Positions 52,645-63,127 of a stretch of 64,000 nt of DNA are shown one piece after another. The notes beneath the pieces were generated by a model, which worked only from the letters and a program-made list of their open reading frames with translations, was not told where the DNA came from and searched no databases. Both the position numbers and the translations under genes were made by a program. The first letter of the stretch is position 1. Every line of letters begins with the position of its first letter. Source of the stretch: Coralloluteibacterium stylophorae (GTDB lineage Bacteria > Pseudomonadota > Gammaproteobacteria > Xanthomonadales > Xanthomonadaceae); assembly GCF_018122625.2 (NCBI RefSeq), contig NZ_JAGQFT020000007.1:62001-126000 (forward strand), given 5' to 3'.

Positions 52645-54246
52645 ATGAGCGAACGCGAATTCATGGAATACGACGTGGTGACCGTGGGCGCAGGCCCGGC
52701 CGGTCTCGCGTTCGCCATCCACCTGAAGCAGACCAGGCCCGAGCTGTCGGTGTGCGTGATCGAGAAGTCCTCGACCATCGGCGCGCAGGTGCTGTCGGGC
52801 GCGGTGATCGAACCGCAGCCGCTCGACGAGCTGCTCCCCGGCTGGCGCGACGCGCCGCCGCCGGTGTGCGTGCCGGCCACCGAGGACGAGTTCTGGTTCC
52901 TCACCAGGACCGGCGGGCGCAAGGCGCCGGTGGTGCCGCCGCAGATGCGCAACCACGGCAACTTCATCGTCTCGCTCGGGGCGATGTGCGCCTGGCTGGC
53001 GCCGCAGGCCGAGGCGCTCGGCGTCGAGATCTATCCCGGCTTCGCCGCGGCCGAACCCTTCTTCAACGACGACGGCTCGGTCGGCGGCGTGCGCATCGGC
53101 GACATGGGCGTGGCCCGCGACGCCACGCACAAGCCGACCTACACCCAGGGCATCGACATCCGCGCCAAGGTGACCGTGCTCGCCGAGGGTGCACGCGGGC
53201 ACCTCACCAAGCAGCTGATCAAGCGCTTCGACCTGGACGCGCTCTCGGATCCGCAGGCCTACTCCATCGGCATCAAGGAGCTCTGGCAGCTGCCCGAGGG
53301 CCGGGTGTCGCCGGGGAAGATCGTGCACTCGCTCGGCTGGCCGATGGACCCGTCGACCTACGGCGGCAGCTTCCTGTACCACCTCGACAACAACCAGGTG
53401 GCGCTGGGCCTGGTCGCCGGGCTCGACTACCGCGACCCGATGTTCCGGCCGTACGAGGCCTTCCAGCAGTGGAAGCACCATCCGACGGTCAAGCCGCTGC
53501 TCGAGGGCGGCACCATCCTCTCCGCGGGCGCGCGCGCCATCGTCACCGGTGGCTGGCAGTCGCTGCCGAAGTGCGAGATGCCCGGCGCGATCCTGATCGG
53601 CGACACCGCCGGCCTGCTCAACGTGCCCAAGATCAAGGGCACCCACCAGGCGATCCGCTCCGGCATGCTCGCCGCGCGGCACCTCGCCGGCACGCTCTCT
53701 CCGGAAGGCTGGGACGCCGCGCTGCGCGGCTCGGAGGTGATGCGCGAGCTCAGGACGGTCCGCAACATCAAGCCCGGCTTCAAGAAGGGCCTGTGGATGG
53801 GCCTGGCCAACGCCGGCTGGGAGACCCTGACCGGCGGCAGGTCGCCGTGGACGCTGAAGGTCAAGGCCGACTGGACCAGCCTCGACAAGCTCGACGGCCA
53901 CGAGGCGCCGAAGCGCGACTACGTGCAGCGCACCCTGCCCCCGCGCGACCGCCTGGCCGGCGTCTACTTCGCCGCCACCGAGCACGACGAGGACCAGCCG
54001 GTCCACCTCAGGGTGCGCGACACCAGCATCTGCGTCGACCGCTGCACCGAGGAATACGGCAACCCCTGCGAGCGCTTCTGCCCGGCCGGTGTCTACGAGA
54101 TGGTCGAGGACGAGGGCGGTCGCCGCCTGCAGATCAACGCCGCCAACTGCGTGCACTGCAAGACCTGCGACATCAAGGACCCCTACGCGATCATCGACTG
54201 GGTCACGCCCGAGGGCGGATCGGGGCCGAACTACCAGAACCTCTAG
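52645..54246 (+). CDS. Electron transfer flavoprotein-ubiquinone oxidoreductase
   Basis: A 533-residue inner-membrane-associated enzyme that passes electrons from ETF to ubiquinone. The FAD site opens with TVGAGPAGLAFAIHL, and a second flavin motif is AGARAIVTGGWQSLPK-like near residue 310. The C-terminal 4Fe-4S region has Cys in CEEYGNPCERFCPAGVYE-like order (CVDRCTEEYGNPCERFC) and NAANCVHCKTCDIKDP, ending in the family C-terminus GPNYQNL. A good AGGAG ribosome site precedes the ATG at 52645. It is followed by etfB and etfA, so all three parts of the ETF route are in one run. Confidence 0.96.
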   Translation: MSEREFMEYDVVTVGAGPAGLAFAIHLKQTRPELSVCVIEKSSTIGAQVLSGAVIEPQPLDELLPGWRDAPPPVCVPATEDEFWFLTRTGGRKAPVVPPQMRNHGNFIVSLGAMCAWLAPQAEALGVEIYPGFAAAEPFFNDDGSVGGVRIGDMGVARDATHKPTYTQGIDIRAKVTVLAEGARGHLTKQLIKRFDLDALSDPQAYSIGIKELWQLPEGRVSPGKIVHSLGWPMDPSTYGGSFLYHLDNNQVALGLVAGLDYRDPMFRPYEAFQQWKHHPTVKPLLEGGTILSAGARAIVTGGWQSLPKCEMPGAILIGDTAGLLNVPKIKGTHQAIRSGMLAARHLAGTLSPEGWDAALRGSEVMRELRTVRNIKPGFKKGLWMGLANAGWETLTGGRSPWTLKVKADWTSLDKLDGHEAPKRDYVQRTLPPRDRLAGVYFAATEHDEDQPVHLRVRDTSICVDRCTEEYGNPCERFCPAGVYEMVEDEGGRRLQINAANCVHCKTCDIKDPYAIIDWVTPEGGSGPNYQNL

Positions 54247-54315
54247 TCCCCGGCGCGCGGGCTCCGCGCGGCCTCCTGCCGCCACCGGTTCCGTCATCCG
54301 GAATCAAACGCGCGT

Positions 54316-54344
54316 TTGGAGCGCCCCCGGGCTGCGGGTACAAT
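54316..54344 (+). promoter_or_regulatory. etfB: Sigma-70 promoter of etfB
   Basis: TTGGAG (54316-54321) and TACAAT (54339-54344) are separated by exactly 17 bases, close to consensus. Transcription would begin near 54351, about 45 bases before the etfB ATG, so etfBA can be expressed independently of the upstream oxidoreductase gene. Confidence 0.72.
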
Positions 54345-54394
54345 TCCGCCTCTTATGGCCCGACCGCGGGCCGCTGCTCGGGACGACGAACACG

Positions 54395-55141
54395 ATGAAG
54401 ATCCTGGTCGGATACAAGCGGGTGGTGGACTACAACGTCCGCATCCAGGTCAAGCCGGACGGCTCCGGCGTGGTGACCGACGGCGTCAAGCTGTCCGCCA
54501 ATCCCTTCGACGAGATCGCCCTGGAAGAGGCGCTGCGGCTGCGCGAGAAGGGCGTGGCCGAGGAGGTCGTGGTGGTGACGATGGGCCCGGCCGATGCGCA
54601 GGCCCACATCCGCAACGGCCTGGCGATGGGCGCCAACCGCGCGATCCACGTGGTCACCGATGCGCCGCTGCAGCCGCTGACCGCGGCGCGCGCCTTCCTC
54701 AAGCTCGTCGAGAAGGAACAGCCGGGCCTGGTGATCCTCGGCAAGCAGGCCATCGACGACGACGCCAACCAGACCGGGCAGATGCTGGCCACGCTGTGGG
54801 GCCGCCCGCAGGCGACCTTCGCCTCCAAGCTGGAGGTCTCGGGCGACACGGCCACGGTGACCCGCGAGGTCGACGCCGGCCTGGAAACGCTGGAGATCGA
54901 CCTGCCGGCGGTGGTCACCACCGACCTGCGCCTCAACGAGCCGCGCTTCATCAAGCTGCCGGACATCATGAAGGCCAAGTCCAAGCCGATCGAGAGCATT
55001 CCCTTCGCCGACCTCGGCGTCGCCGTCGGCGGCGAGCAGACGCTGTCGACCTTCGCTCCGCCGGAGGCGCGCAAGAAGGGCGTCATGGTCAAGGACGTCG
55101 CCGAACTGGTCGAACAGCTCAAGGCCAACGGCCTGGCCTGA
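54395..55141 (+). CDS. etfB: Electron transfer flavoprotein beta subunit
   Basis: A 248-residue beta subunit that binds AMP and completes the ETF heterodimer. It opens MKILVGYKRVVDYNVRIQVK and shows the signature region around LDLPAVVTTDLRLNEPRF-like (IDLPAVVTTDLRLNEPRFIK). It accepts electrons from acyl-CoA and other dehydrogenases. In Xanthomonas, etfBA marks one border of the O-antigen (wxc/lps) locus, and the downstream genes here fit that. Confidence 0.97.
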   Translation: MKILVGYKRVVDYNVRIQVKPDGSGVVTDGVKLSANPFDEIALEEALRLREKGVAEEVVVVTMGPADAQAHIRNGLAMGANRAIHVVTDAPLQPLTAARAFLKLVEKEQPGLVILGKQAIDDDANQTGQMLATLWGRPQATFASKLEVSGDTATVTREVDAGLETLEIDLPAVVTTDLRLNEPRFIKLPDIMKAKSKPIESIPFADLGVAVGGEQTLSTFAPPEARKKGVMVKDVAELVEQLKANGLA

Positions 55142-55219
55142 CACCGCAGCCGCCGCGTGCGGCCGCGCCCGTCCCCTGATTCCGCCGCAGCGCCCCGCGC
55201 GCGGCCCGAGGAGAACGCA

Positions 55220-56161
55220 ATGTCCAAGGTCCTGATCGTCGCCGAACACCTCGGCGGACAGCTCAACCCCGCCACCGCCAAGGTCGTCGCCGCGGCCCGG
55301 GCGATTTCGCCCGAGGCCATCGACGTGGCCGTGCTGGCCGCCGACCCGGCCGCCGTCGCCGCCGAGGCCGCGCGGATCGAGGGCGTGAGCCGCGTGCTGG
55401 CGGTGGCCAATCCCGCCAACGAGCACCCCGTCGCGCAGGTCTACGCGCCGCAGGTCGCGAAGCTGGCCGAAGGCTACAGCCATGTCTTCGGCCCCTCGAC
55501 CACCTTCGGCAAGGACCTGATGCCGGCGGTCGCCGCGCTGCTGGGCACCGGCCAGGTCAGCGACCTGATGAGCGTCGAAGGCCCGAGCCGGTTCACCCGC
55601 CCGATGTACGCGGGCAACGCCATCGTCACCGTCGAGGTACCGGCCGACGAGACCGTCGTGGCCACCGTGCGCGTCGCCTCCTGGCAGGCCGCGGCCGGCG
55701 GTGGCAGCGCCGCGGTGGAGAACGTCGCCGTCGACGCGACGCTGCCGACCCACACCCGCTACAAGGACCTCTCGCAGGCCAAGAGCGACCGTCCGGACCT
55801 GCAGAGCGCGCAGCGCGTGGTCTCCGGCGGCCGCGGCGTCGGCTCGGCCGAGAACTTCGAGATCATCTACAAGCTCGCCGACAGGCTCGGCGCCGCGGTC
55901 GGCGCCTCGCGCGCCGCGGTCGACGCCGGCTACGTGCCGAACGAGATGCAGGTCGGCCAGACCGGCAAGATCATCGCCCCCGAGCTCTACGTCGCCGTCG
56001 GCATCTCCGGCGCGATCCAGCACCTCACCGGCATCAAGGACGCCCGCACCATCGTCGCCATCAACAAGGACCCCGAGGCCCCGATCTTCGAGATCGCCGA
56101 CATCGGCCTGGTCGGCGACCTGTTCAAGGTGCTGCCGGAACTCGAAGCCGCGCTCTCCTAG
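55220..56161 (+). CDS. etfA: Electron transfer flavoprotein alpha subunit
   Basis: A 313-residue FAD-binding alpha subunit. The C-terminal FAD domain is complete: [40 protein letters not shown] and the signature region [19 protein letters not shown] followed by [20 protein letters not shown] ribosome site lies before the ATG. It follows etfB by 78 bases and precedes the nitroreductase-domain gene by 15 bases. Confidence 0.97.
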   Translation: MSKVLIVAEHLGGQLNPATAKVVAAARAISPEAIDVAVLAADPAAVAAEAARIEGVSRVLAVANPANEHPVAQVYAPQVAKLAEGYSHVFGPSTTFGKDLMPAVAALLGTGQVSDLMSVEGPSRFTRPMYAGNAIVTVEVPADETVVATVRVASWQAAAGGGSAAVENVAVDATLPTHTRYKDLSQAKSDRPDLQSAQRVVSGGRGVGSAENFEIIYKLADRLGAAVGASRAAVDAGYVPNEMQVGQTGKIIAPELYVAVGISGAIQHLTGIKDARTIVAINKDPEAPIFEIADIGLVGDLFKVLPELEAALS

Positions 56162-56176
56162 GACCCCCCAGAACCG

Positions 56177-57274
56177 ATGATCAGCCAGCTCAAGAACCTC
56201 GCCAAGCGCCTGCTGGCGATCGTCTGGATCCGGAAGCTCTACGAGGCCACGATGCGGGGAGCCGCCGAATTCTTCGGCGCGCACCGCGTGCTTTCGATCC
56301 CCTACAGCATCCTTACCTTTCCGACCTTCAATCGCGAGCAGTTCGCCGTGCTGCGGGGGCGGCGCGACTACTACCGCAACCTCGGCCGGCAGCGCCGCAC
56401 CTACACGGAGCTGCGACGCAACATCCATCGCCTCGAGAAGGGCATCTCGATGCAGCCCCGGCGCAGCGTGTTCGCGCTCGACTACCTCATCGAGACCATC
56501 GAGTTCTACGAGGCTGCCGTCAGACACCATACCGACGGCTGCATCGAACACGAGGAGCTGGACTGGGGTTTCGCCGTGCTGACGGAGTACTTCTCCCTGG
56601 TCGACGAGGGCAATCCGGTGGTGACGGAAGCCAAGCGCCGCTTCGTCGCCACGAGGGCGCGCTTCGACCCCGGCAGCAGCAGGGCGAGGCCGTATCGTCG
56701 TGCCGAAGGGACGACCAGCGCCGCGACCTACCAGGACCTGCTCGACCTCGCGCTCCAGCGGCGCTCGGTGCGCTGGTTCAAGCCGGATGCGGTCCCGCGC
56801 GACCTCGTCGACAAGGCCCTGCTCGTCGGACGGCAGTCCCCGACTGCCTGCAACCGGCTGCCCTACGAGTTCCGGATCTTCGATGACCCGGCCATGGTGA
56901 AGACGGTCGCGGCGGTGCCGTTCGGCTCTGCCGGCTATTCGCACCAGATCCCGACCATCGCTGTGGTGGTGGGCCGCCTGAGTCACTACTTCAGCCCACG
57001 CGACCGCCACGTCATCTACGTCGATGCGTCGCTGGCTGCGATGGGATTCATGTACGCGCTGGAAACCCTGGGCCTGTCCTCGAGCGTGATCAACTGGCCC
57101 GACTTCGAGCCCCTCGAGGCGAAGATGCAGCGCACGCTCGGGCTCGACTACGACGAGCGGGTGATCATGCTCATCGCGATCGGCTACGCCGATCCCGAAG
57201 GCCTGATCCCGTTCTCGCAGAAGAAGCCGCTGGACGTCCTGCGCCGCTACAACGAACTCGCCCCGCGCGACTGA
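56177..57274 (+). CDS. Nitroreductase-domain protein with a long N-terminal extension
   Basis: A 365-residue protein. Residues about 195-350 match the nitroreductase/FMN fold, with LALQRRSVRWFKPDAVPRDL, then LLVGRQSPTACNRLPYEF and SLAAMGFMYALETLGL. The first roughly 190 residues are an unrecognised helical region containing RRNIHRLEKGISMQPRRSVF, longer than in ordinary nitroreductases. Such nitroreductase-like proteins occur in polysaccharide loci, often near pyruvyl transferase genes, where their role is not settled. It sits directly after etfA, at the start of the presumed O-antigen region, and may act as a flavin-dependent enzyme on a sugar or other envelope substrate. The reaction is unknown. 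Confidence 0.85.
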   Translation: MISQLKNLAKRLLAIVWIRKLYEATMRGAAEFFGAHRVLSIPYSILTFPTFNREQFAVLRGRRDYYRNLGRQRRTYTELRRNIHRLEKGISMQPRRSVFALDYLIETIEFYEAAVRHHTDGCIEHEELDWGFAVLTEYFSLVDEGNPVVTEAKRRFVATRARFDPGSSRARPYRRAEGTTSAATYQDLLDLALQRRSVRWFKPDAVPRDLVDKALLVGRQSPTACNRLPYEFRIFDDPAMVKTVAAVPFGSAGYSHQIPTIAVVVGRLSHYFSPRDRHVIYVDASLAAMGFMYALETLGLSSSVINWPDFEPLEAKMQRTLGLDYDERVIMLIAIGYADPEGLIPFSQKKPLDVLRRYNELAPRD

Positions 57275-57309
57275 GCCTGGCGGTGGCGGGGCGTACGCCG
57301 CCTCGGACC

Positions 57310-58218
57310 TCAGGCGGCGCTGCCCCTGCGACGCGCACGCCATGCCAGGATGGGTTCCTGCAGCGCGACCAGCACGAGTTCGACGAGCAGGTAGATCAGC
57401 CTCGCCACGACCGTGACCGCCAGCGCCTCGCCCGCGCCGGTGTACGGCAGCAGCCCCAGGGTCAGGATTCCGTCGCGGATACCGAGCCCCGCAGGAGCGA
57501 AGGGGACGAGGAAGCCCACGGCATAGGCGGCAGCGAACAGCCCCGTCGAGAACAGCGGACCCGCTGCCATCCCGCATGCGCGCACCAGGACCCAGAACGC
57601 CAGGCCGAGCAACAACCAGATGCCGGCCTGGACCAGGACGACCCGCGGCGTCGGAATGGCGCTGCGCGCGTAGCGAAGCAGCGCGTCCCGCTTCCACAGC
57701 AGGAGCGCGACGACGCCCACCGCCGCCAGTGCGGCGCCGCCGAACAGCCACCAGCGCAGCATGGCGTTGAGGCTGCCTTCGATGGCGGCGAGGGCGGCCG
57801 GACCACAGAGAAGCAGGCCTACGAGCGCCGCCGCACCGATCACCCACAGGCTCTCGGTGACGAGGCTGTCGCGGATCTGCGCGTAGCCTGCGCCACGGCT
57901 GCGATAGGCCGCCGCACGGCCGACGAACTGCCAGATCGAGCCGGGCAGGTACTTGCCCATCTGGCTGAGGTTGTAGAGCTTGGCCGCGGTCGCATAGTCG
58001 AGCGTGATGCCGCTGCGTGCTGCGGCGATGCGCGCGTTCTCGCCCAGCAGCAGCTTGGCCGCGACGGTCAGCAGCGCACTCGCCGCAAGCATCCACGCCG
58101 GGATGCGGTGCAGCATCTCGACGATGTCCTGGCGGGAACGCCAGATCAGCGCTCCAGCCGCGAGCGCGACGCAGGCGACCCATGCCCACTTGGCGATCGT
58201 GCCGAGGCGCTCACGCAA
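57310..58218 (-). CDS. Flippase-like integral membrane protein (LPG synthase TM / UPF0104 family)
   Basis: A 302-residue multi-pass protein with about eight transmembrane helices. It carries the family patterns LYNLSQMGKYLPGSIWQFVG and VGFLVPFAPAGLGIRDGIL, seen in the membrane domain of lysylphosphatidylglycerol synthase and in many proteins of polysaccharide loci. The start is a TTG at 58218 that overlaps the end of the pyruvyl transferase gene by 8 bases; the longer frame is a shadow of that gene. It may move or modify a lipid-linked intermediate. Converges on the nitroreductase gene. Confidence 0.82.
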   Translation of the reverse strand: MRERLGTIAKWAWVACVALAAGALIWRSRQDIVEMLHRIPAWMLAASALLTVAAKLLLGENARIAAARSGITLDYATAAKLYNLSQMGKYLPGSIWQFVGRAAAYRSRGAGYAQIRDSLVTESLWVIGAAALVGLLLCGPAALAAIEGSLNAMLRWWLFGGAALAAVGVVALLLWKRDALLRYARSAIPTPRVVLVQAGIWLLLGLAFWVLVRACGMAAGPLFSTGLFAAAYAVGFLVPFAPAGLGIRDGILTLGLLPYTGAGEALAVTVVARLIYLLVELVLVALQEPILAWRARRRGSAA

Positions 58219-59500
58219 GGCCGCCGCTCCCGAAGCCCGGCTCCAGAAGTGCCACCACCGGCCGCTCGGCGCTGGCCTTGACCTCCGGCAGGCGCTCCAG
58301 GATCTGCGCGCGCATCGCCTGGCGCGACTGGAAGATGGCGTCGACGCGCTCGCGCAGGGCAGGGCCGCTGAGCTGCTTGTAGTCCATGACGTTGCCCTCG
58401 AGACCGAAGCGCGCCATGACCTCGGCGTACTTGTGGCTCCAGCCCAGGACCGCTGCGGGCACGCCCAGTGCGAGCGCACCGACCATGGCATGGAAGCGCG
58501 ACACCAGGACCACGTCCATCTCCGCGATGAGCCGCTTGATGGCGGCGGCATTCATGTCGAGGTCGAAGGCCAGCGGCGTCACGGGCAGGGAAGTCCCGGC
58601 TGCGGCGAGGATGCGTCGGATCAGCGGCAGGTCGTTGTTGCGCTCGGCCTCTCCGGCCGCGTCACGGGTCGCGTTCGGGAACAGCACCACGAGGTAGCCG
58701 CTGCCGCTGAGATCGGCCACCAGGCGCGCGAGGATGTCCTCGTAGGCACCGCCCTCCTTGCGCGCCTTCACCGCCACCACCGAACTGGGGCACAGGCCGA
58801 CGACGCCGGTCACACCAGAGACGCCGCGCGCCGAGGCAAGCGCGGCGAAGCGCGCATCGAGGGCGCCCCCCTCCTCCTGCGTCAGGCTGTAGCCGTTCTT
58901 GTGGTTGAAGGCGATGTCGTCGGCCTGGATGAAGCGCACTCCCGGAAAGGCTGCCTGCTCCAGGTGCTCACGGGTGCGTCCACCGCGCGCCCAGATCATC
59001 GCGCACATGGGCAGCACCACGCGCGCCGCCAGCCGGTTGAGCGGGCGCTCGAACGGCCCCACCGCCTGCGGCATCTTGACCACGGGCGTACCGAGCAGCC
59101 ACGCCGGCAGCAGGGTGAGCACGTTGAACGGGAGGAACTTCTCGCGGCCGTCGATGAAGGCGACGCCGGCAAGGTCGACCAGCGCCCGCGACTCGCCGAG
59201 GCCGCGGACCGCGGCAGGAGCCATACGCAGCACCCGCCGGCCGAACACGAGCCGCAGCAGCCCGAAGACCAGCGACCACGGCAGCAGCCAGGCCACCAGG
59301 GCCATCGGCGTGGAGCTGTGCAGGGTCAGCGCCGGATCCTGGACGAGCTGCCGGTCGGCCTCCGGGTAATAGGTGAAGACGTGGAATCGCAGGTCCGGCT
59401 GCGCTTCGCGCAGGCGGCCGACGACGGTTTCGAGCATGGCTTCGGCGCCGCGGTTGCCGTGGCAGGTCGCGGCGATGATGGAGTAGGCGTTGGACGGCAC
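58211..59500 (-). CDS. Polysaccharide pyruvyl transferase family protein
   Basis: A 429-residue protein of the PS_pyruv_trans family, which adds pyruvate ketals to sugars of surface polysaccharides. The N-terminal motif is CHGNRGAEAMLETVV, the middle has PQAVGPFERPLNRL, and the C-terminal donor-site motif is VSRFHAMVGALALGVPAAVL followed by GWSHKY. The start is the GTG at 59500, preceded by AGGAG on the minus strand. It overlaps the flippase-like gene. Pyruvyl transfer is inferred from the family; some members have other roles. Confidence 0.88.
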   Translation of the reverse strand: MPSNAYSIIAATCHGNRGAEAMLETVVGRLREAQPDLRFHVFTYYPEADRQLVQDPALTLHSSTPMALVAWLLPWSLVFGLLRLVFGRRVLRMAPAAVRGLGESRALVDLAGVAFIDGREKFLPFNVLTLLPAWLLGTPVVKMPQAVGPFERPLNRLAARVVLPMCAMIWARGGRTREHLEQAAFPGVRFIQADDIAFNHKNGYSLTQEEGGALDARFAALASARGVSGVTGVVGLCPSSVVAVKARKEGGAYEDILARLVADLSGSGYLVVLFPNATRDAAGEAERNNDLPLIRRILAAAGTSLPVTPLAFDLDMNAAAIKRLIAEMDVVLVSRFHAMVGALALGVPAAVLGWSHKYAEVMARFGLEGNVMDYKQLSGPALRERVDAIFQSRQAMRAQILERLPEVKASAERPVVALLEPGFGSGGLA

Positions 59501-59589
59501 GGGGGGATTCGCTCCTGCTGCGGAAGCCGGAGCGGCCGTCCGCGAAGGCGCGAAGTCTAGCAACGCCCGCCGTCGACGGGCCCGCCGGC

Positions 59590-60216
<627 letters not shown>

Positions 60217-60241
60217 GTCGTGATCTCCGGGTACGGCGCGC

Positions 60242-60979
60242 TCAGGCGCGCACGATGCGCTGCTCGATGCGCTTCTCAGGGGTCGGGTTGAGGACGATGC
60301 GGTCGACGTAGATGCCCGGCAGGTGCACCGCGTCGGGTTCGATCTGGCCGATCTCGACCAACTCCTCGACCTCGGCGATGCAGACCCTGCCGGCCATCGC
60401 GCAGGCGGGATTGAAGTTGCGCGCGGTCTTGCGGAACACCAGGTTGCCGGCGCGGTCCGCCTTCCAGGCCTTGACCAGGGCCACGTCGGCCTTCAGCGCG
60501 GTCTCCATGACGTAGTGCTTGCCGTCGAACTCGCGCGTCTCCTTGCCCTCGGCCACGATCGTGCCGTAGCCGGTCGCGGTGAAGAAGGCGGGGATGCCCG
60601 CACCGCCGGCGCGCAGGCGCTCGGCCAGGGTGCCCTGCGGGTTGAACTCGAGCTCGAGCTCGCCCGACAGGTACTGGCGCTCGAACTCCTTGTTCTCGCC
60701 CACGTAGGACGAAATCATCTTGCGGATCTGGCGCGTGGCCAGCAGCAGGCCGAGGCCGAAGCCGTCGACGCCGGCGTTGTTGGAGATGACCGTCAGCCCC
60801 TTGACCCCGCTGTCGCGCAGCGCCTCGATCAGCGCCTCGGGAATGCCGCAGAGGCCGAAGCCGCCGACGGCGAGGGTCTGGCCGTCGGCGACCACGCCTG
60901 CGAGGGCCGAGGCCGCGTCCGCCGCGAGTTTGCCCGTGCCGCCATCCTGCAGCGTCGCCGCCGCCTCGCCCTGTGCCAT
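60242..60979 (-). CDS. CoA transferase subunit A (3-oxoacid/LpsI-like)
   Basis: A 245-residue alpha subunit. The CoA-transferase signature region reads [19 protein letters not shown] and [20 protein letters not shown]; the middle has [20 protein letters not shown] and ATGYGT, and [20 protein letters not shown] lies near the end. Together with the B subunit it makes the functional enzyme. A TAGAAT box on the minus strand (61010-61015) could be its -10. The first roughly 15 residues are not conserved. Confidence 0.95.
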   Translation of the reverse strand: MAQGEAAATLQDGGTGKLAADAASALAGVVADGQTLAVGGFGLCGIPEALIEALRDSGVKGLTVISNNAGVDGFGLGLLLATRQIRKMISSYVGENKEFERQYLSGELELEFNPQGTLAERLRAGGAGIPAFFTATGYGTIVAEGKETREFDGKHYVMETALKADVALVKAWKADRAGNLVFRKTARNFNPACAMAGRVCIAEVEELVEIGQIEPDAVHLPGIYVDRIVLNPTPEKRIEQRIVRA

Positions 60980-61113
60980 CGCCGTACGCTCCGGAATCGA
61001 AGAAGCCGGATTCTAGCGGGCGATACCTCGGGGACGCAGGCGGACCTTCGGGCAATTGCTCCCGCAACGGCGCAGGCAGCGCCGCGGCGGCAGCCGCGGC
61101 GGCGGGAAGCCGC

Positions 61114-61119
61114 TAGAAT
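61114..61119 (+). promoter_or_regulatory. rmlB: Candidate -10 box of rmlB
   Basis: TAGAAT at 61114-61119 stands out in a very GC-rich stretch, 60 bases before the rmlB ATG. A convincing -35 was not found. An AAGGA ribosome site lies 11 bases before the ATG. Confidence 0.4.
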
Positions 61120-61178
61120 GTGCGGTCGCGTCGGCCGCCGGCCTCCCCCTCCCAAACGCGCTAAGGATCCCGCAACGC

Positions 61179-62240
61179 ATGTCCCCACAGACCTGGCTCG
61201 TCACCGGCGGCGCCGGCTTCATCGGCGGCAATTTCGTGCTCGACGCGGTCGCCGCCGGGGTGCGCGTGGTCAACCTGGACCTGCTGACCTACGCTGGCAA
61301 CCTCGACACCCTGGCCAGCCTCGAGGGCAATCCGGATCACGTCTTCGTGCAGGGGGACATCGGCGACCGCGCCCTGGTCCAGCGCCTCCTGGCCGAACAC
61401 CGGCCGGACGCGGTGCTCAACTTCGCCGCCGAGAGCCACGTCGACCGTTCCATCGACGGCCCCGCCGCTTTCGTGCAGACCAATGTCGTCGGCACCCTCG
61501 GCCTGCTGGAGAGCGTGCGCGACTACTGGCGCAACCTCGACGGCGCGCGCAGGGACGCCTTCCGCTTCCTGCACGTCTCCACCGACGAGGTCTACGGCAC
61601 GCTGGGCGAGGAGGGCAAGTTCACCGAATCCACGCCGTACGCGCCCAATTCGCCCTACTCGGCCTCCAAGGCGGCGTCCGACCACCTCGTCCGCGCGTTC
61701 CACCACACCTATGGGCTGCCGACGCTCACCACCAACTGCTCCAACAACTACGGGCCCTACCACTTCCCCGAGAAGCTGATCCCGCTGGTGATCGCCAAGG
61801 CGGTCGCGGGCGAGGCGCTGCCGGTCTACGGCGACGGCCGGAACGTGCGCGACTGGCTCTACGTCAAGGACCATTGTGCGGCGATCCGGCGCGTGCTCGA
61901 GGCCGGCCGCGTCGGCGAGACCTACAACGTCGGCGGCAACGCCGAGCGCGAGAACATCGTGGTGGTCGAGACGATCTGCCGCCTGCTCGACGAGCGCCGC
62001 CCGCGCGCCGACGGCCAGCCGCGCGCCTCGCAGATCACCTTCGTCCGCGACCGCCCCGGCCACGACCGCCGCTACGCCATCGATGCGAGCAAGCTGCAGG
62101 ACGAACTCGGCTGGAGTCCCTCGGTGACCTTCGAGGAAGGCATCACCCGCACGGTGGACTGGTATCTCGCCAACACCGCCTGGACCCAGCGCATCCTCGA
62201 CGGCGCCTACCGTCTCGAACGTCTCGGGCAGGAGGCCTGA
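61179..62240 (+). CDS. rmlB: dTDP-glucose 4,6-dehydratase
   Basis: A 353-residue short-chain dehydrogenase/reductase enzyme and the second step to dTDP-L-rhamnose. The NAD site is [13 protein letters not shown], then [12 protein letters not shown] and the catalytic part [17 protein letters not shown] and [15 protein letters not shown] with Tyr and Lys. [17 protein letters not shown] and [16 protein letters not shown] are family-typical. It starts the rmlBACD run for the rhamnose of LPS O-antigen. Confidence 0.98.
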   Translation: MSPQTWLVTGGAGFIGGNFVLDAVAAGVRVVNLDLLTYAGNLDTLASLEGNPDHVFVQGDIGDRALVQRLLAEHRPDAVLNFAAESHVDRSIDGPAAFVQTNVVGTLGLLESVRDYWRNLDGARRDAFRFLHVSTDEVYGTLGEEGKFTESTPYAPNSPYSASKAASDHLVRAFHHTYGLPTLTTNCSNNYGPYHFPEKLIPLVIAKAVAGEALPVYGDGRNVRDWLYVKDHCAAIRRVLEAGRVGETYNVGGNAERENIVVVETICRLLDERRPRADGQPRASQITFVRDRPGHDRRYAIDASKLQDELGWSPSVTFEEGITRTVDWYLANTAWTQRILDGAYRLERLGQEA

Positions 62241-62242
62241 CC

Positions 62243-63127
62243 ATGGCTCGCAAGGGCATCATCCTCGCCGGCGGCTCCGGCACCCGGCTGTATCCGATCA
62301 CCCAGGGCATCAGCAAGCAGCTGCTGCCGGTGTACGACAAGCCGATGATCTACTACCCCCTCGGCGTGCTGATGCTCGCCGGGATCCGGGAGATCCTGAT
62401 CATCACCACGCCGCACGAGCAGGAAATGTTCGTGCGCCTGCTCGGCAACGGCTCGCAATGGGGCCTGCGGATCGAGTACGCGGTGCAGCCGAGCCCGGAT
62501 GGCCTGGCCCAGGCCTTCCTGATCGGCCGCGACTTCCTCGCCGGCAGCCCGAGCTGCCTGGTGCTGGGCGACAACATCTTCTACGGGCACGGCCTGACCG
62601 AGCTCCTCAAGCGTGCCGACGCACGCGAGACCGGCGCCACGGTCTTCGGCTACTACGTCAGCGATCCCGAGCGCTACGGCGTCGCCGAGTTCGACGCGGG
62701 CGGCAAGGTCGTGGACATCGAGGAGAAGCCGGCGAAGCCCCGCTCCAACTACGCCGTGACCGGGCTCTACTTCTACGACGGCCAGGTCTGCGACCTCGCG
62801 GCCTCGCTGAAGCCCTCGCCGCGCGGGGAGCTCGAGATCACCGACCTCAACAAGCTCTACCTCGCCCGTGGCAGCTTGCACATGGAGGCGATGGGACGTG
62901 GCTACGCCTGGCTCGACACCGGCACGCACCAGTCGCTGCTGCAGGCGGCGACGTTCATCGAGACCATCGAGCAGCGCCAGGGCCTGCGCGTGTGCTGCCC
63001 GGAGGAGATCGCCTGGCAGCAGGGCTGGATCGACGACGCCCAGCTCGAGCGCCTCGCCGCGCCGCTGAAGAAGAACGGTTACGGCCAGTACCTGTCGAAC
63101 CTGATCGTGCGCGGGGCGGTGCGATGA
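62243..63127 (+). CDS. rmlA: Glucose-1-phosphate thymidylyltransferase
   Basis: A 294-residue nucleotidyltransferase that makes dTDP-glucose. The activating loop is [20 protein letters not shown], and [12 protein letters not shown] and [19 protein letters not shown] are the catalytic and binding regions. It starts two bases after the rmlB stop. It is feedback-controlled by dTDP-rhamnose in related bacteria. Confidence 0.98.
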   Translation: MARKGIILAGGSGTRLYPITQGISKQLLPVYDKPMIYYPLGVLMLAGIREILIITTPHEQEMFVRLLGNGSQWGLRIEYAVQPSPDGLAQAFLIGRDFLAGSPSCLVLGDNIFYGHGLTELLKRADARETGATVFGYYVSDPERYGVAEFDAGGKVVDIEEKPAKPRSNYAVTGLYFYDGQVCDLAASLKPSPRGELEITDLNKLYLARGSLHMEAMGRGYAWLDTGTHQSLLQAATFIETIEQRQGLRVCCPEEIAWQQGWIDDAQLERLAAPLKKNGYGQYLSNLIVRGAVR

